Source of the DNA: Methyloferula stellata AR4
GTDB lineage: Bacteria; Pseudomonadota; Alphaproteobacteria; Rhizobiales; Beijerinckiaceae
Assembly: GCF_000385335.1 (NCBI RefSeq)
Contig: NZ_ARWA01000001.1
Span: forward strand, 2,186,001 to 2,250,000
Direction of reading: 5' to 3'
DNA: 64,000 nucleotides
Positions 36,524-46,129 of this stretch are shown in pieces (positions within the stretch are counted from its first letter, which is position 1; the number at the start of each line of letters is the position of its first letter). The notes beneath the pieces are model-generated. The model had not been told where the DNA came from. It saw only the letters and a list, made by a program, of their open reading frames with translations, and ran no database searches. Both the position numbers and the translations under genes were made by a program.

Positions 36524-38522
36524 TCAAGCGATCATAGAGCGCGTTCAGAGCGGACCTGCCGTTCCGCGGCTCGCGCTTCGGCCCGAACGCGCCGTGCCGC
36601 CCGATCAGCCGCTTGAGGCAAGCTGGCGCTGGCTTCAGGCCCAGTTCGTACCCCATCTTGCAAGGCATCGTGTCAGACATTTGGCGCGCGTTCTTCCCTT
36701 GGTCGCCGCGCAAGCTGGGCGTTGCGCGGATGCGAGCGATGACGAGCTTGCCCGTATGCTCGCCGAAGAGGCGCATCTGCTGCGCAGATCGCAACGCTTC
36801 GACCGGAGAACAGTCGCGCGGACATTTGCCGTCATTCGCGAGATATCCGGACGCGTTCTCGGACAACGCCATTATGACGTCCAGATGCTCGGCGCCTATG
36901 CCATGCTGAACGGCATGCTGGCACAAATGGCAACGGGCGAGGGCAAGACCCTGACGGCGACATTGGCCGCGGCCGCGGCGGCTCTCGCCGGGTTTCCGGT
37001 CCATGTGATCACCGTCAACGATTATCTGGCCTCGCGCGACGCGGCTCACTTGAGGCCGCTCTATGAGCGGCTGGGGCTTACGGTCGGCACGGTCGTCGCC
37101 GATCTGTCGCTCGACGAGCGCCAGCGGGCCTATGCGTGCGATGTCGTCTATTGCACCAATAAGGAATTGGCGTTCGACTATCTGAGAGACCGTATTCTTC
37201 TGGGCGAACATCACAATAATCTGCGTCTGAAGCTAGAGCGATTGCATAGCCGCGACGCGCGCATCTCTGGCCTGCGGTTGCGCGGTCTCCATTTTGCGAT
37301 CGTCGACGAAGCCGATAGCGTCTTCGTCGATGAGGCACGCACGCCACTGATCATCTCGGCGCCCGCCATTACCGATATTTATGCTCAGACGGGCGAAGAG
37401 GCGATCGGCATCGCGAAGCGTCTCAAGCCCGAGTCGGACTTCGTCCTGCTGGAAAGTCAGCGCCGCGTTCTTCTGACGCTCGCAGGACAGAAGAAGGTCG
37501 AGGCTTTCTCGCGGGGTTTTTCATCCCATTGGCAAAGCGCGATCATACGCGACGAACTCGCCATCCAGGCGCTCGCGGCGCTTCATCTTTATCATCGTGA
37601 TGAGCACTATCTCGTTCGCGACGACAAGATCGTGATCATCGACGAATATACCGGTCGGACGATGCCGGATCGCGTGTGGAGCGCCGGCCTTCATCAGATG
37701 GTCGAAACGAAAGAAAATTGCCCGGTTTCCCAGAATCGGGAGACGATCGCGCGCATCACCTATCAGAAGCTGTTCCGCCGCTATAAGGTGCTTTCGGGCA
37801 TGAGTGGAACCCTGCGTCCGATCGCAAAGGAACTCTGGTCGGTTTACCGGCTTGCCATCGCCGCGATACCGACACATAGGCCGCCGCAGCGGCTCATGCT
37901 TCCGGATCGGATTTTTGCGACGGAAGCGGAGAAATGGAGCGCCGTCATGGACCGGGTGCAGGGTCTTTCGGAAAAGGGCATCCCTGTGCTGGTCGGTACG
38001 CGTTCGGTTATTGCGTCGGATCATCTGTCTGAATTATTTGCCGGGATCGGGCTCGATCATTTTGTCCTGAGTGCGGCTCAGGATCAAAAGGAGGCCGAGA
38101 TCGTCGCCGAAGCCGGCCAGGTCGGCCGCGTGACGATCGCAACGAACATGGCCGGCAGGGGCACGGATATCAAAGTCTCGCCGGAGGCACTCGCGCTCGG
38201 CGGGCTTCACGTCATCATGACCGAGCGTCACGATGCACGCCGGATCGACGATCAGCTTGCCGGCCGCTGTGCCAGGCAAGGGGAGCCTGGCTGCTTTCAA
38301 GCCTTTCTGTCGCTTGAAGATCCTCTCATGACGACGGCTCGGTCGCTGTGGCTGGAGCGGTATATCGAGCAGCTGATCATGCGGCGTTTGGGCAAGCCGG
38401 AATTATTGCTGCTGCGCAAGCAAAGGCAGATGGAGGGACTGCATCGGCAGATGCGTCTGGACCTCTTGCGAACCGACACGTCCGAACGCCACCTCAATGC
38501 ATTCACTGGAGGCTCCGAATGA
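36516..38522 (+). CDS. Truncated SecA-like translocase ATPase
   Basis: The product has 668 residues from the ATG at 36516. Recognisable SecA parts: Walker A MATGEGKT (138-145), TVNDYLASRDA (166-176), CTNKELAFDYLRD, Walker B DEAD followed by SVFVDEARTPLIIS (264-281), a complete preprotein-crosslinking region (about 282-375), DEYTGRTM (376-383), GLHQMVETKE (391-400), and NBD2 with TNMAGRGTDI (543-552) and RRIDDQLAGRCARQGEPG (575-592). Housekeeping SecA is about 850-950 residues. Here the helical scaffold ends about 35 residues after NBD2 with a remnant like QRQMEGLHRQMRLDLLR. The two-helix finger, helical wing and cysteine-rich C-terminus are therefore absent. It overlaps genes on both sides (8 bp upstream, ATGA downstream). 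It is a SecA paralogue, probably dedicated to the giant protein; its membrane partner is unknown. Confidence 0.92.
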   Translation: MSDQAIIERVQSGPAVPRLALRPERAVPPDQPLEASWRWLQAQFVPHLARHRVRHLARVLPLVAAQAGRCADASDDELARMLAEEAHLLRRSQRFDRRTVARTFAVIREISGRVLGQRHYDVQMLGAYAMLNGMLAQMATGEGKTLTATLAAAAAALAGFPVHVITVNDYLASRDAAHLRPLYERLGLTVGTVVADLSLDERQRAYACDVVYCTNKELAFDYLRDRILLGEHHNNLRLKLERLHSRDARISGLRLRGLHFAIVDEADSVFVDEARTPLIISAPAITDIYAQTGEEAIGIAKRLKPESDFVLLESQRRVLLTLAGQKKVEAFSRGFSSHWQSAIIRDELAIQALAALHLYHRDEHYLVRDDKIVIIDEYTGRTMPDRVWSAGLHQMVETKENCPVSQNRETIARITYQKLFRRYKVLSGMSGTLRPIAKELWSVYRLAIAAIPTHRPPQRLMLPDRIFATEAEKWSAVMDRVQGLSEKGIPVLVGTRSVIASDHLSELFAGIGLDHFVLSAAQDQKEAEIVAEAGQVGRVTIATNMAGRGTDIKVSPEALALGGLHVIMTERHDARRIDDQLAGRCARQGEPGCFQAFLSLEDPLMTTARSLWLERYIEQLIMRRLGKPELLLLRKQRQMEGLHRQMRLDLLRTDTSERHLNAFTGGSE

Positions 38523-39481
38523 TCACGCCTAGCAGATCCGTCCTGATGGGCACCCGAAGCGCTGTCGTGGTTCTAACGGCGGGCGCATGCGCCTGGAGCG
38601 TACTGCCCGCGAAGGCCGAGACGTTCGACTGCATCATGGAGCCCGCGCAAAAGGTGAAGATCGGGAGTTCGGTTACCGGCATTCTCGCGGAAGTCGACGT
38701 CGAACGCGGCGACGAGGTCAAGGCCGGTCAGATCATCGCCAAACTCGATACCACGGTCGAGCAAGCCAATCTGGATCTTACCGAAGCGCAGGCGAACTCG
38801 GTCGAAGGCATTGAGGCGCAACGGACGCGCCTCAATCTCGCGCGCAAGAAGCTCGACCGCGCCGGGCCGCTTGCGGCAAAGGATATTGTCTCTCAAGACA
38901 AGCTTGAGGGCTTTCAGGCGGATTACGAAATCGCAGAGCGCGATCTCAATTCCGAAATGCTAAAGCATAATATCGCGGGGATCGAAACGAAGCGCGCCAC
39001 GGCTGCGCTCAATCTTCGTATTATCAAAAGCCCTCTCACAGGTCTCGTGATCGACAAGCATCTCTCGGTTGGAGAGTTCGTCAACCAGGAGGCCTTTATC
39101 ATGACGCTGGTCCAACTCAATCCGCTTCATGTCGAGGCCTATATCCCGGTTTCCTATTACGGAAAGATCCCGATCGGGATGATCGGCACGATCCATCCAG
39201 ACGAGCCGATCGGCGGAATCTACAAGGCGCCCGTCACCGTCGTCGACCGCGTGTTCGATGCGGCGAGCGCCACCTACGGCGTTCGTCTCGAACTCAAGAA
39301 CGAAGGCAATCTATTGCCCGGCGGGGAGCGCTGCCGCGTCGATTTTGACGTGCCGGCGCTTCCGCTGCCGGAAAGCCCGCGCGCGCCCCAAGCTTTGCTC
39401 GGCGGTCCGCAAAGCGATACCGTGCGGCCGAATTCCGATGCGGGCATACCACCCGGCACAAAAACGCCCGAGACACGATAG
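38519..39481 (+). CDS. HlyD-family periplasmic adaptor subunit with signal peptide
   Basis: The product has 320 residues, starting in the ATGA overlap with the SecA-like gene. An N-terminal signal peptide ends at AKA (residue 33). The lipoyl half-motif GSSVTGILAEVDVERGDEVKAGQIIAKLD (about 48-76) leads to a helical hairpin (about 78-160, LNLARKKLDRAGPLAAKDIVSQDKLE). The return half IKSPLTGLVIDKHLSVGEFVNQE and a beta-barrel domain follow, then a Pro-rich tail. This resembles RND-type membrane-fusion proteins more than type I HlyD, since it lacks a membrane helix apart from the signal. It is likely the periplasmic component of the same machine as the upstream fusions. Confidence 0.87.
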   Translation: MITPSRSVLMGTRSAVVVLTAGACAWSVLPAKAETFDCIMEPAQKVKIGSSVTGILAEVDVERGDEVKAGQIIAKLDTTVEQANLDLTEAQANSVEGIEAQRTRLNLARKKLDRAGPLAAKDIVSQDKLEGFQADYEIAERDLNSEMLKHNIAGIETKRATAALNLRIIKSPLTGLVIDKHLSVGEFVNQEAFIMTLVQLNPLHVEAYIPVSYYGKIPIGMIGTIHPDEPIGGIYKAPVTVVDRVFDAASATYGVRLELKNEGNLLPGGERCRVDFDVPALPLPESPRAPQALLGGPQSDTVRPNSDAGIPPGTKTPETR

Positions 39482-39501
39482 GAACGCTTCGAAGCGGTTC
39501 C
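39481..39501 (+). terminator. Hairpin at the end of the export operon
   Basis: GGAACGCTT and AAGCGGTTCC pair with one bulged C, overlapping the final G of the stop codon. The sequence after it is CTTGTCCGCC, not a real T-run. This may be the operon's 3' boundary. Confidence 0.4.
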
Positions 39502-39690
39502 TTGTCCGCCGGCCGAGCGGGATACGGCAAGAGCGGAATGAGGGCAAGTGTGAGCGGTTTTGAGTGCATCCCGCTCTCAACCGCCGGACTCAAGCGGCGT
39601 GTCGCACCGATGCCGCCTGATGCTGGCGAATTGCCCAGCGATCGCCGTTCATAGAGCAGAGGCTGCGTGTGAAGCACCTCTCTCCTGCGA

Positions 39691-39945
39691 TTATTGCGGG
39701 GCAGCCGCGGGTTGCTGCTTGGCTGCGGCCTTCTTGGGCTTTTTCACTTTTTTCGGCTTGGGGGCAGGCGCCGGAGGCTCCGGCTGGGCCTCGGCGACCG
39801 GAGGTGGAGGCGGCGGGGGGGCCGAAGGGCACAGAAATCCAAACAGACCGCCGCAACCGCCCGATTCTTGGGAGAAGGAAGGAGCCGCCGTCACGAGCAA
39901 GGCGGAAAATGCGAGCCCCAGGGGAGCGAGAAGTTTTGGTGACAT
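39691..39945 (-). CDS. Small secreted Pro/Ala/Lys-rich protein
   Basis: The product has 84 residues. It starts with a convincing signal peptide (MSPKLLAPLGLAFSALLVTAAPSFS, cleavage near residue 25), followed by ESGGCGGLFGFLC with two cysteines, a run of eight prolines, and a Lys/Pro/Ala-rich tail. Short proteins of this kind are common in Hyphomicrobiales genomes and have no assigned function. Frames on the other strand in this stretch have no coding character. It stands alone, convergent with the export operon, 209 bp away. Confidence 0.7.
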   Translation of the reverse strand: MSPKLLAPLGLAFSALLVTAAPSFSQESGGCGGLFGFLCPSAPPPPPPPVAEAQPEPPAPAPKPKKVKKPKKAAAKQQPAAAPQ

Positions 39946-40198
39946 GAGAGCCCTCGGCGTTTCTTGTTTTCTATCGTCGTCATAGCGCAGATATGATTAT
40001 TCCCCGAAATGCGCGGAGAAGACAAGAACCTTGGACCCAAGCGTCAAGCCGAACGCGGTGCTACGCGCTGGCTGCATATGAAAGCCTTTGCCCACAAAGC
40101 CCTGCGCGATGCAAAGCCTGTCCGGATAAATCTCCAGACATATGCCAAGCCAACTAATTGTGAAGTTAGCAGCGCCGATAAAGAACAAGTGAGTTGAG

Positions 40199-40272
40199 TG
40201 GCTGGGGGACCTGGATTCGAACCAAGATTGACGGAGTCAGAGTCCGCTGTTCTACCGTTGAACTATCCCCCA
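40199..40272 (-). tRNA. tRNA-Gln (anticodon CUG)
   Basis: Reading the minus strand from 40272 gives a 7-bp acceptor stem (TGGGGGA/TCCCCCA), a D-arm with GTTCAACGGTAGAAC, an anticodon stem GCGGA/TCCGT enclosing the loop CTCTGAC (anticodon CTG), a T-arm with GGTTCGAATCC, discriminator G, and an encoded CCA at 40199-40201. It decodes CAG. Its 3' end faces the export operon. No integrase is visible nearby. Confidence 0.95.
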
Positions 40273-40481
40273 AAACCGCTGATCAATCAGAGACTTTGGT
40301 CGTGCTCCCAAAATGGCCGGCGGCTTTAGCGCCGCGCTTTTCGCGCCATCGGAGCCGGCGGACGCGGAAGGTCAGCGCCCGTTTCGCGAGCCACATCTAG
40401 GGCATTCGGGAGGGTTTTCCAAGAGCGAAAAGCAGGGAAATCCAGACCAAAGCACAGCCCGCTCTCGCCCCCGGAGGGCCC

Positions 40482-41354
40482 TCACTTATGCTCGGCGGCC
40501 AGGCGCAGCAAATATTGCCCATAGGGCGTCTTTTCAAACAGGTGGCCGCGGTCCAGGAGCTGGTCGCGGCCGATGAAGCCGTGGAGAAAGGCGATTTCCT
40601 CGAGACAGGCGATCTGCAGGCCTTGCCTGTGCTGGATGGTGCGGACGAACTCGGCCGCCTCCAGAAGACTGTCCTGCGTGCCTGTGTCGAGCCAGGCATA
40701 GCCGCGCGGCAGCGGCTCCACATGGAGGTCGCCCGCGTCCAGATAGGCTTGGTTGACGTCCGTGATCTCCAATTCGCCGCGCGGCGAGGGCTTCAAACCA
40801 GCGGCTATGTCGAGCACGCGGTTATCGTAGAAATAAAGGCCTGTCACCGCCCATGGCGAATCCGGTTGCTTGGGCTTTTCGACGATCTTCAGTGGCCGCC
40901 CGTTGCCGTCGAGCGTCACCACGCCATAGGCCGCCGGATTATCGACATGATAGGTGAAGATCGTCGCGCCCTTGGCGCGTTCGCGCGCCTTCTGCAGCAA
41001 TGGGCTCATATTGGCGCCGAAGAAAATATTGTCGCCGAGGACGAGGCCGACATTGTCCGTGCCCACGAAGCCGCTCCCGATGATGAAGGCTTGCGCGAGC
41101 CCTTCGGGCTTCGGCTGGACCGCATAGTCGAACGACACGCCATATTGTGCGCCGCTGCCGAAGAGGCGTTTATAGGCATCGAGAAATTCCGGCGAGGTGA
41201 TGATCAAAATCTCGCGGATTCCGGCAAGCATCAGCACCGAGACGGGATAGAAGATCATAGGCTTGTCGTAGACGGGCAGAAGCTGCTTGTTGACGGCAAG
41301 CGTCAGCGGGTGAAGGCGCGTGCCGGACCCGCCCGCGAGAACAATGCCTTTCAT
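40482..41354 (-). CDS. rfbA: Glucose-1-phosphate thymidylyltransferase
   Basis: The product has 290 residues, the usual RmlA/RfbA length. The N-terminus [18 protein letters not shown] is the nucleotide-binding signature, followed by [26 protein letters not shown], and the C-terminal [13 protein letters not shown]. It converts dTTP and glucose-1-phosphate to dTDP-glucose, the first step to dTDP-L-rhamnose. It is the last gene of the rfbCBDA run, 4 bp after rfbD. Cytosolic. Function is confident by family. Confidence 0.96.
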   Translation of the reverse strand: MKGIVLAGGSGTRLHPLTLAVNKQLLPVYDKPMIFYPVSVLMLAGIREILIITSPEFLDAYKRLFGSGAQYGVSFDYAVQPKPEGLAQAFIIGSGFVGTDNVGLVLGDNIFFGANMSPLLQKARERAKGATIFTYHVDNPAAYGVVTLDGNGRPLKIVEKPKQPDSPWAVTGLYFYDNRVLDIAAGLKPSPRGELEITDVNQAYLDAGDLHVEPLPRGYAWLDTGTQDSLLEAAEFVRTIQHRQGLQIACLEEIAFLHGFIGRDQLLDRGHLFEKTPYGQYLLRLAAEHK

Positions 41355-41358
41355 GCTG

Positions 41359-42300
41359 TCAGCCTTCCAAATGCAGCCGCTGCTCTGGCGGCGTGAGGCC
41401 TGAATCCATCGCCAGCGCTGCCATGGCGGTGCGCAGGGCTTCGGTCCAATGCGGCGGGACGACGCTATGTTCGGTGCCGATTTTGGTCAGATCGAGCCGC
41501 GAGGAGGCCGGCCGCCGGGCAGGGGTCGGATATTCGGCCGTCGTGATGGGGATCACGCGCGCCGCGGGGCCGCCCTGCGATTTGGAGAGACGAAAGATCT
41601 CTTCGGCGAAGCCGGCCCAGCTCGTCTCGCCGCCATCGGTCAGATGAAACAGGCCGTAGAGGCGATCTTGGTCCGGGCGGTCCTTGAGATTGCGTGCGAT
41701 TTTTTCGATCGCCGCCGCGATGCTGAGCGCCGAGGTCGGCGCGCCGATCTGATCGGCGACGACGCGGATTTCATCGCGGGTCTCCGCGAGCCGCAGCATG
41801 GTGCGCAGAAAATTCTGACCCTGCGGCGCGTAGACCCAGCTTGTGCGCAAGATCACATGTTTGGCCGTGGCGGCTCTGATCGCGTCTTCGCCAGCAAGCT
41901 TGGAGGCGCCGTAATGATTGACTGGCGTGGTTTGATCGTCTTCCCGATAGGGGCGCGAGGATGTGCCGTCGAAGACATAATCCGTCGAAAGCTGAATGAT
42001 CGGAATGCCGAGCATGGCTGCGGCGTGTGCGACGCGACCGGCCCCCTTTGCATTGATCGCAAGCGCGAGATCGCGTTCGCTTTCGGCCTTGTCGACCGCG
42101 GTATAGGCCGCGGCATTCACGATCGCGTCGGCTTGCAACGCGCCAAACAGCGCCTGCAGGTCTTCGCCCGACGCAAGATCGAGCTCCGGCCGCCCCACGG
42201 CGAGCACGTCGAGATCCGGCCCGGCGCGATCCTGCAAAGCGCGCGTGACCTGGCCATTGCGCCCGGTCACCGCCAGCCGGAGGCGGCGCTCATGTGCCAT
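41359..42300 (-). CDS. rfbD: dTDP-4-dehydrorhamnose reductase
   Basis: The product has 313 residues. It is a short-chain dehydrogenase with a degenerate glycine motif near the start ([12 protein letters not shown]), [22 protein letters not shown], catalytic YGASK, and RTSWVYA. These are hallmarks of RmlD, which reduces dTDP-4-keto-L-rhamnose to dTDP-L-rhamnose with NAD(P)H. Its 5' end overlaps rfbB by 11 bp, consistent with translational coupling. Confidence 0.95.
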   Translation of the reverse strand: MAHERRLRLAVTGRNGQVTRALQDRAGPDLDVLAVGRPELDLASGEDLQALFGALQADAIVNAAAYTAVDKAESERDLALAINAKGAGRVAHAAAMLGIPIIQLSTDYVFDGTSSRPYREDDQTTPVNHYGASKLAGEDAIRAATAKHVILRTSWVYAPQGQNFLRTMLRLAETRDEIRVVADQIGAPTSALSIAAAIEKIARNLKDRPDQDRLYGLFHLTDGGETSWAGFAEEIFRLSKSQGGPAARVIPITTAEYPTPARRPASSRLDLTKIGTEHSVVPPHWTEALRTAMAALAMDSGLTPPEQRLHLEG

Positions 42301-43357
42301 GGGCGGCCGTCTCGATCAATCCGAGCCTCTCGCCAGCATAGACCTTGTCTCGCAAGGGCCGCCACCACCATTCGTTTTCGAGGTACCAGAGGATGGTCTT
42401 CTCGATGCCGGTCTCGAAGGTCTCTTCGGCGCGCCAGCCAAGTTCCGTTTCGAGTTTCGTCGCATCGATCGCGTAGCGCCGGTCATGTCCGGGCCGGTCC
42501 GTCACGTAGCTGATGAGGGACTTGCGCGGCGAAGCGCAAGGCACATGCAGGTCGAGTGTCTCGCAGACGCGCAAAACGACGTCGATGTTGCGCCGTTCGT
42601 TGCGGCCGCCGACATTATATTTTTCGCCGGGGCGTCCACGCGTCAAAATGGTGAAGAGCGCGCGCGCATGATCGGCGACGAAGAGCCAGTCGCGAATATT
42701 GCCGCCATCGCCATAGACCGGCAAAGGCTTGCCGTGCAGCGCGTTCAAAATCACGAGCGGAATGAGCTTTTCCGGAAAATGATAGGGGCCGTAATTATTC
42801 GAACAATTCGAGATGATGACGGGAAGCCCATAGGTGCGATGCCAGGCCGAGGCCAAGTGATCGGCTGCGGCTTTCGAGGCGGAATAGGGCGAAGAGGGAT
42901 CGTAAGCCGTCGTCTCCTGAAAATGGCCTTCCTGCCCGAGCGAGCCATAGACTTCATCGGTCGAGACATGCAGGAAACGGAACTGCGCCTTACGCTCGCC
43001 TGCGAGCGACGACCAATAGGCCCGCGCGCATTCGAGCATCTGGTAAGTGCCGACCACATTGGTCTCGACGAAATCGCCTGATCTCGTGATCGATCGATCG
43101 ACGTGGCTCTCCGCCGCGAGATGCACGACGCCGTCTGGCTGAAAGCTTGAGAAGGCTTCTTCGATCGCTGCCCGGTCGCAAATATCGGCTTTGAGGAAAC
43201 GATAGTTCGCATTTGAATCGATTTCGCGCAGCGACGCGAGATTGCCGGCATAGGTCAGTTTGTCGATATTGAGGACATCTGCGCCGATCTCTTTGACGAG
43301 ATGGCGGCAGAAGGCCGACCCGATAAAACCCGCGCCTCCCGTCACCAAGATTCGCAT
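42290..43357 (-). CDS. rfbB: dTDP-glucose 4,6-dehydratase
   Basis: The product has 355 residues. It carries the Rossmann motif [20 protein letters not shown], the active-site [10 protein letters not shown], catalytic YSASK, and [15 protein letters not shown], all diagnostic for RmlB. It makes dTDP-4-keto-6-deoxyglucose from dTDP-glucose. It lies between rfbC (17 bp upstream) and rfbD (overlapping). Confidence 0.96.
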   Translation of the reverse strand: MRILVTGGAGFIGSAFCRHLVKEIGADVLNIDKLTYAGNLASLREIDSNANYRFLKADICDRAAIEEAFSSFQPDGVVHLAAESHVDRSITRSGDFVETNVVGTYQMLECARAYWSSLAGERKAQFRFLHVSTDEVYGSLGQEGHFQETTAYDPSSPYSASKAAADHLASAWHRTYGLPVIISNCSNNYGPYHFPEKLIPLVILNALHGKPLPVYGDGGNIRDWLFVADHARALFTILTRGRPGEKYNVGGRNERRNIDVVLRVCETLDLHVPCASPRKSLISYVTDRPGHDRRYAIDATKLETELGWRAEETFETGIEKTILWYLENEWWWRPLRDKVYAGERLGLIETAAHGT

Positions 43358-43374
43358 TGGCGTTGCTCCAGGCT

Positions 43375-43929
43375 TTACTTGAAATAGACGGGCAGGTCGG
43401 CCAATCGCGGATGGACCTTGTCCTTATCGGATAAAACAGCCTGCGCAGGGTCGACCGGCCAAGGAATAGCAAGCGCCGGATCGTCGAAGGCAAGTCCGCG
43501 ATCATCCGCCTGACTGTAATAGTCCGTAACCTTATAGATCACTTCCGTATCCGGTTCCAAGGTGCAGAAACCATGCGCAAAACCGATGGGAATCCAAAAC
43601 TGTGCCCAATTCGCCGCGCTGAGTGTAACGGAGACGAATTGTCCGAAGCTGGGCGTGCCGCGTCTGAGGTCGATCGCGACGTCGAAGATGGAGCCGCGGA
43701 CCACCCGCACGAGCTTGCCTTGCGCGGTTGGCGGGGCCTGGAAATGCATTCCGCGAATCGTGCCTGCCGATCGTGAGAGCGAGTGATTATCCTGGACGAA
43801 GCGCACGTCGCCCAAGATTGTTTCGAACGCGCGCTGATTATAGGCTTCGGACATGAAACCGCGCGCATCTTCGAACTTGCGCGGATGCAAAAGGACAGGC
43901 CCTGGAATCGAGAAGCTCTTTGTTTCCAT
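43375..43929 (-). CDS. rfbC: dTDP-4-dehydrorhamnose 3,5-epimerase
   Basis: The product has 184 residues from METKSF; an upstream ATG at 43947 would add six residues. Typical RmlC cupin motifs are [40 protein letters not shown], and [15 protein letters not shown], with the active-site His in the MHFQ and DNHS segments. First gene of the rfbCBDA operon. It epimerises C3 and C5 of dTDP-4-keto-6-deoxyglucose. Confidence 0.95.
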   Translation of the reverse strand: METKSFSIPGPVLLHPRKFEDARGFMSEAYNQRAFETILGDVRFVQDNHSLSRSAGTIRGMHFQAPPTAQGKLVRVVRGSIFDVAIDLRRGTPSFGQFVSVTLSAANWAQFWIPIGFAHGFCTLEPDTEVIYKVTDYYSQADDRGLAFDDPALAIPWPVDPAQAVLSDKDKVHPRLADLPVYFK

Positions 43930-44088
43930 TCGAAGGATCCACGCCATAGCCAGCGGCGCAAATACCCGTGGTTATTGGCGATTTCAAGTCAATTTGTGCG
44001 AGGTACTTAAGCACCTTGATGAAATGCCTGGTCCTCGATCAATTCAGGCGCGGGCCGATCGTGTTGCTCAGAACGGCTCGAGCCACAA

Positions 44089-44475
44089 TCATGGTGTGGT
44101 GATCAGGGCATGTGATAAATAAACGAAAAGAGCGGCTCCAAGAAAGACAAGCAGCACGGCGAGCGCCACATCGATCCGTGACCCGGAATAGGGACGTGTG
44201 TCTTCACTGTCGATGTACTTAGCGTTGATCAGGAAGCGCACGGCTGCGATGGCGACCATGGCCGTGCCAAGGATGATAAGCGCTAATCCGGCAATATTGC
44301 CGAATTTCTGGCCGGGCAGAGACAAGGCGCGGCCGGCCAGCGATGGCGCCGCAACCTCCAGAAAAAGATCGAACTTTTCCACGATAAATCCGAAGGCCAT
44401 GACGGCGATGGCCGTGCGGACCCAGGCGAGGAATGTGCGCTCATTGGCGGAGTGATTGGTAAAATTCTTGATCAT
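44089..44475 (-). CDS. DUF202 (YidH-like) inner-membrane protein
   Basis: The product has 128 residues. The N-terminus NHSANERTFLAWVRTAIAVMAFGFIVEKF is the DUF202 signature, followed by three predicted membrane helices (about 18-35, 60-83 and 103-124) and the loop RFLINAKYIDSE. Function of the family is unknown. It is upstream of, and in the same direction as, the rhamnose operon, with 159 bp between them, so it may be separately transcribed. Confidence 0.85.
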   Translation of the reverse strand: MIKNFTNHSANERTFLAWVRTAIAVMAFGFIVEKFDLFLEVAAPSLAGRALSLPGQKFGNIAGLALIILGTAMVAIAAVRFLINAKYIDSEDTRPYSGSRIDVALAVLLVFLGAALFVYLSHALITTP

Positions 44476-44662
44476 CTTGCAGATCTCGATGGAGATGTGC
44501 TTTTCGAGACTTCAGGTCGATAGCACGCTATTTGTAGCTGGGGCACGGACGCGACAGGAACAGAACAAGATTGTTATAAATGGCATGAGCGCCGCCCGTT
44601 CTATCCAATCTGTGGGAATAGACGTCTATCGCGTCTTTATTGGACGGAGCAGAGCGATGAAT

Positions 44663-45832
44663 CTAGCCGCCGAATGCGCCTTCATTCGAAGAGTCGGAAA
44701 AAACAAGTTCGACCGGGTCTTTGGCTGCAACATGACCGGCACGATGAGCCTCCTCATAGACAGCTTTTAGTTCCGGCCTGAATTCTTCGAACTCTGGAAG
44801 CTGGGCAAAGCGCCGGATGGCCCTTGCCGCAGAAAGGAACTCTGCATTGCCGATTGGATCGTCTCGAAAAATCGTCTTAAAAAAATGGATGAATCCGGGG
44901 AGCGTATGACGCCGCCAGCGATCTACTTCGTCCTTTGGGACGCCTTTTCGTTCGGCCGTATCGTAGACTTCGGGGATGCGCTCCAGTATCCAGAGAGGCG
45001 CATAGCGCATCCACGACACATTCATGTTGACAACAATCTGTGGCTCGCCAATCCAAACGCTAGGTTCATCCATCAAGTAATTAAGCACGTAATAGGTTGT
45101 CGGAATGCAAGTCAACATCGTGGAAAATGGACGCCCGCTTGTATCCTGAGAATAGGCGCCCACCGCGTGATCCCGGCGAAAGACAAGAGTATAGATAGCT
45201 GTAAAGAAATTTTCGTTGCGCGCGCATATCGTCCTGATTGGTCCCGTGCAATCGGGTTCCGGTGGGACTACTGGAATGGCCTCTCGAAAAAAGGCGGCGA
45301 AGTTCCGTACCTTGCGGGCATCGTCGATTCGGGTGAAGGCATAGTTCAAATAGATCAAGGACACTCCGGAATTCGCTTCGATTGCAGCTAACACGCGTTC
45401 GATTGCTCCGGGTACGATCAGGTCATCATCGCCGATGATCCAGATATAATCGCCTTTCGCCGCATGCGCCGTTTCTCGGAGATTGCCGAGCATCCCGACA
45501 TTCTTCGGGTTGCAGCGATAGGAAAAATCCGGGCGATGACGATAACGGGCGGCGACTTTGCCTGTGCGATCAGTGGAAGCGTTGTCACATACGAGAATCT
45601 CGACGTCCGCAATCGGAAGGGGATAGAGTTGCGACCAATTCTCTAGATTTTTCGCCAGCCACGCCGCCCTGTTGTACGTGCTGATGCATAGCGAGAGTTT
45701 TGGGCGGTGGAGTGGATTTATTGATGTGGAGTCGTTGCTTGCGGCTCCGGGTTGTCCTGATGAGGGACGAAACCAGCGACGCGTCATTCCTCGGAAAAGC
45801 GTCTTTAGCCCCATATAGTCGCCCCAAATCAT
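44663..45832 (-). CDS. Family 2 glycosyltransferase
   Basis: The product has 389 residues. It has a GT-A fold beginning LSLCISTYNRAAWLAKNLENW (about 46-66), then DVEILVCDNASTDRT, and the metal-binding DxD-type motif IIGDDDLIVPGAIE. It transfers a sugar from a nucleotide sugar to a saccharide or lipid carrier; donor unknown. An alternative start is the Met at codon 7. Its start lies beside an AT-rich spacer, and it opens the mosaic polysaccharide island. Confidence 0.88.
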   Translation of the reverse strand: MIWGDYMGLKTLFRGMTRRWFRPSSGQPGAASNDSTSINPLHRPKLSLCISTYNRAAWLAKNLENWSQLYPLPIADVEILVCDNASTDRTGKVAARYRHRPDFSYRCNPKNVGMLGNLRETAHAAKGDYIWIIGDDDLIVPGAIERVLAAIEANSGVSLIYLNYAFTRIDDARKVRNFAAFFREAIPVVPPEPDCTGPIRTICARNENFFTAIYTLVFRRDHAVGAYSQDTSGRPFSTMLTCIPTTYYVLNYLMDEPSVWIGEPQIVVNMNVSWMRYAPLWILERIPEVYDTAERKGVPKDEVDRWRRHTLPGFIHFFKTIFRDDPIGNAEFLSAARAIRRFAQLPEFEEFRPELKAVYEEAHRAGHVAAKDPVELVFSDSSNEGAFGG

Positions 45833-46129
45833 AGTGGCCTTACCTTAGCTCATTGGTAGTGACATAATGGGGCCATAACCTTGGGGTTCGCGCCGAGCCC
45901 TTTTTATTGATCACGGGCAGTACTAGTGACAATTGGATATTTTCAACCGCGTCAATATTCGAGTGCACTCGTTTAATGCGCAGTTATTTAAAAGAAATAT
46001 ACTATGTTAAGACGTCAACCGTTATTGCTCTCGCAAAAGTATCCTTGGTGGAGCGAATTGCTGCAGGGCGAACGATTGTAAATTCAATAAACTAAGCGAT
46101 TTGAACAGCTAATAGATCAGCAAGATTTC
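45833..46129. other. AT-rich intergenic spacer, no gene seen
   Basis: Almost 300 bp, visibly richer in A/T than the genes on either side. It contains short open frames with no coding character. It probably holds the promoter of the GT2 gene and the 3' end of the following methyltransferase gene. Confidence 0.6.

Noticed and set aside
29647..39481. Standard type I secretion operon
   Set aside because: HlyD-like proteins are present but no ABC ATPase with a Walker/LSGGQ signature and no TolC-like gene exists in the window.
41449..42513. Plus-strand open frame of 354 codons opposite rfbD and rfbB
   Set aside because: Antisense shadow of two well-identified genes; no domain.
45907..46095. Short plus-strand frame in the AT-rich spacer
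   Set aside because: About 60 codons, no ribosome-binding site, no recognisable motif; consistent with chance in AT-rich DNA.
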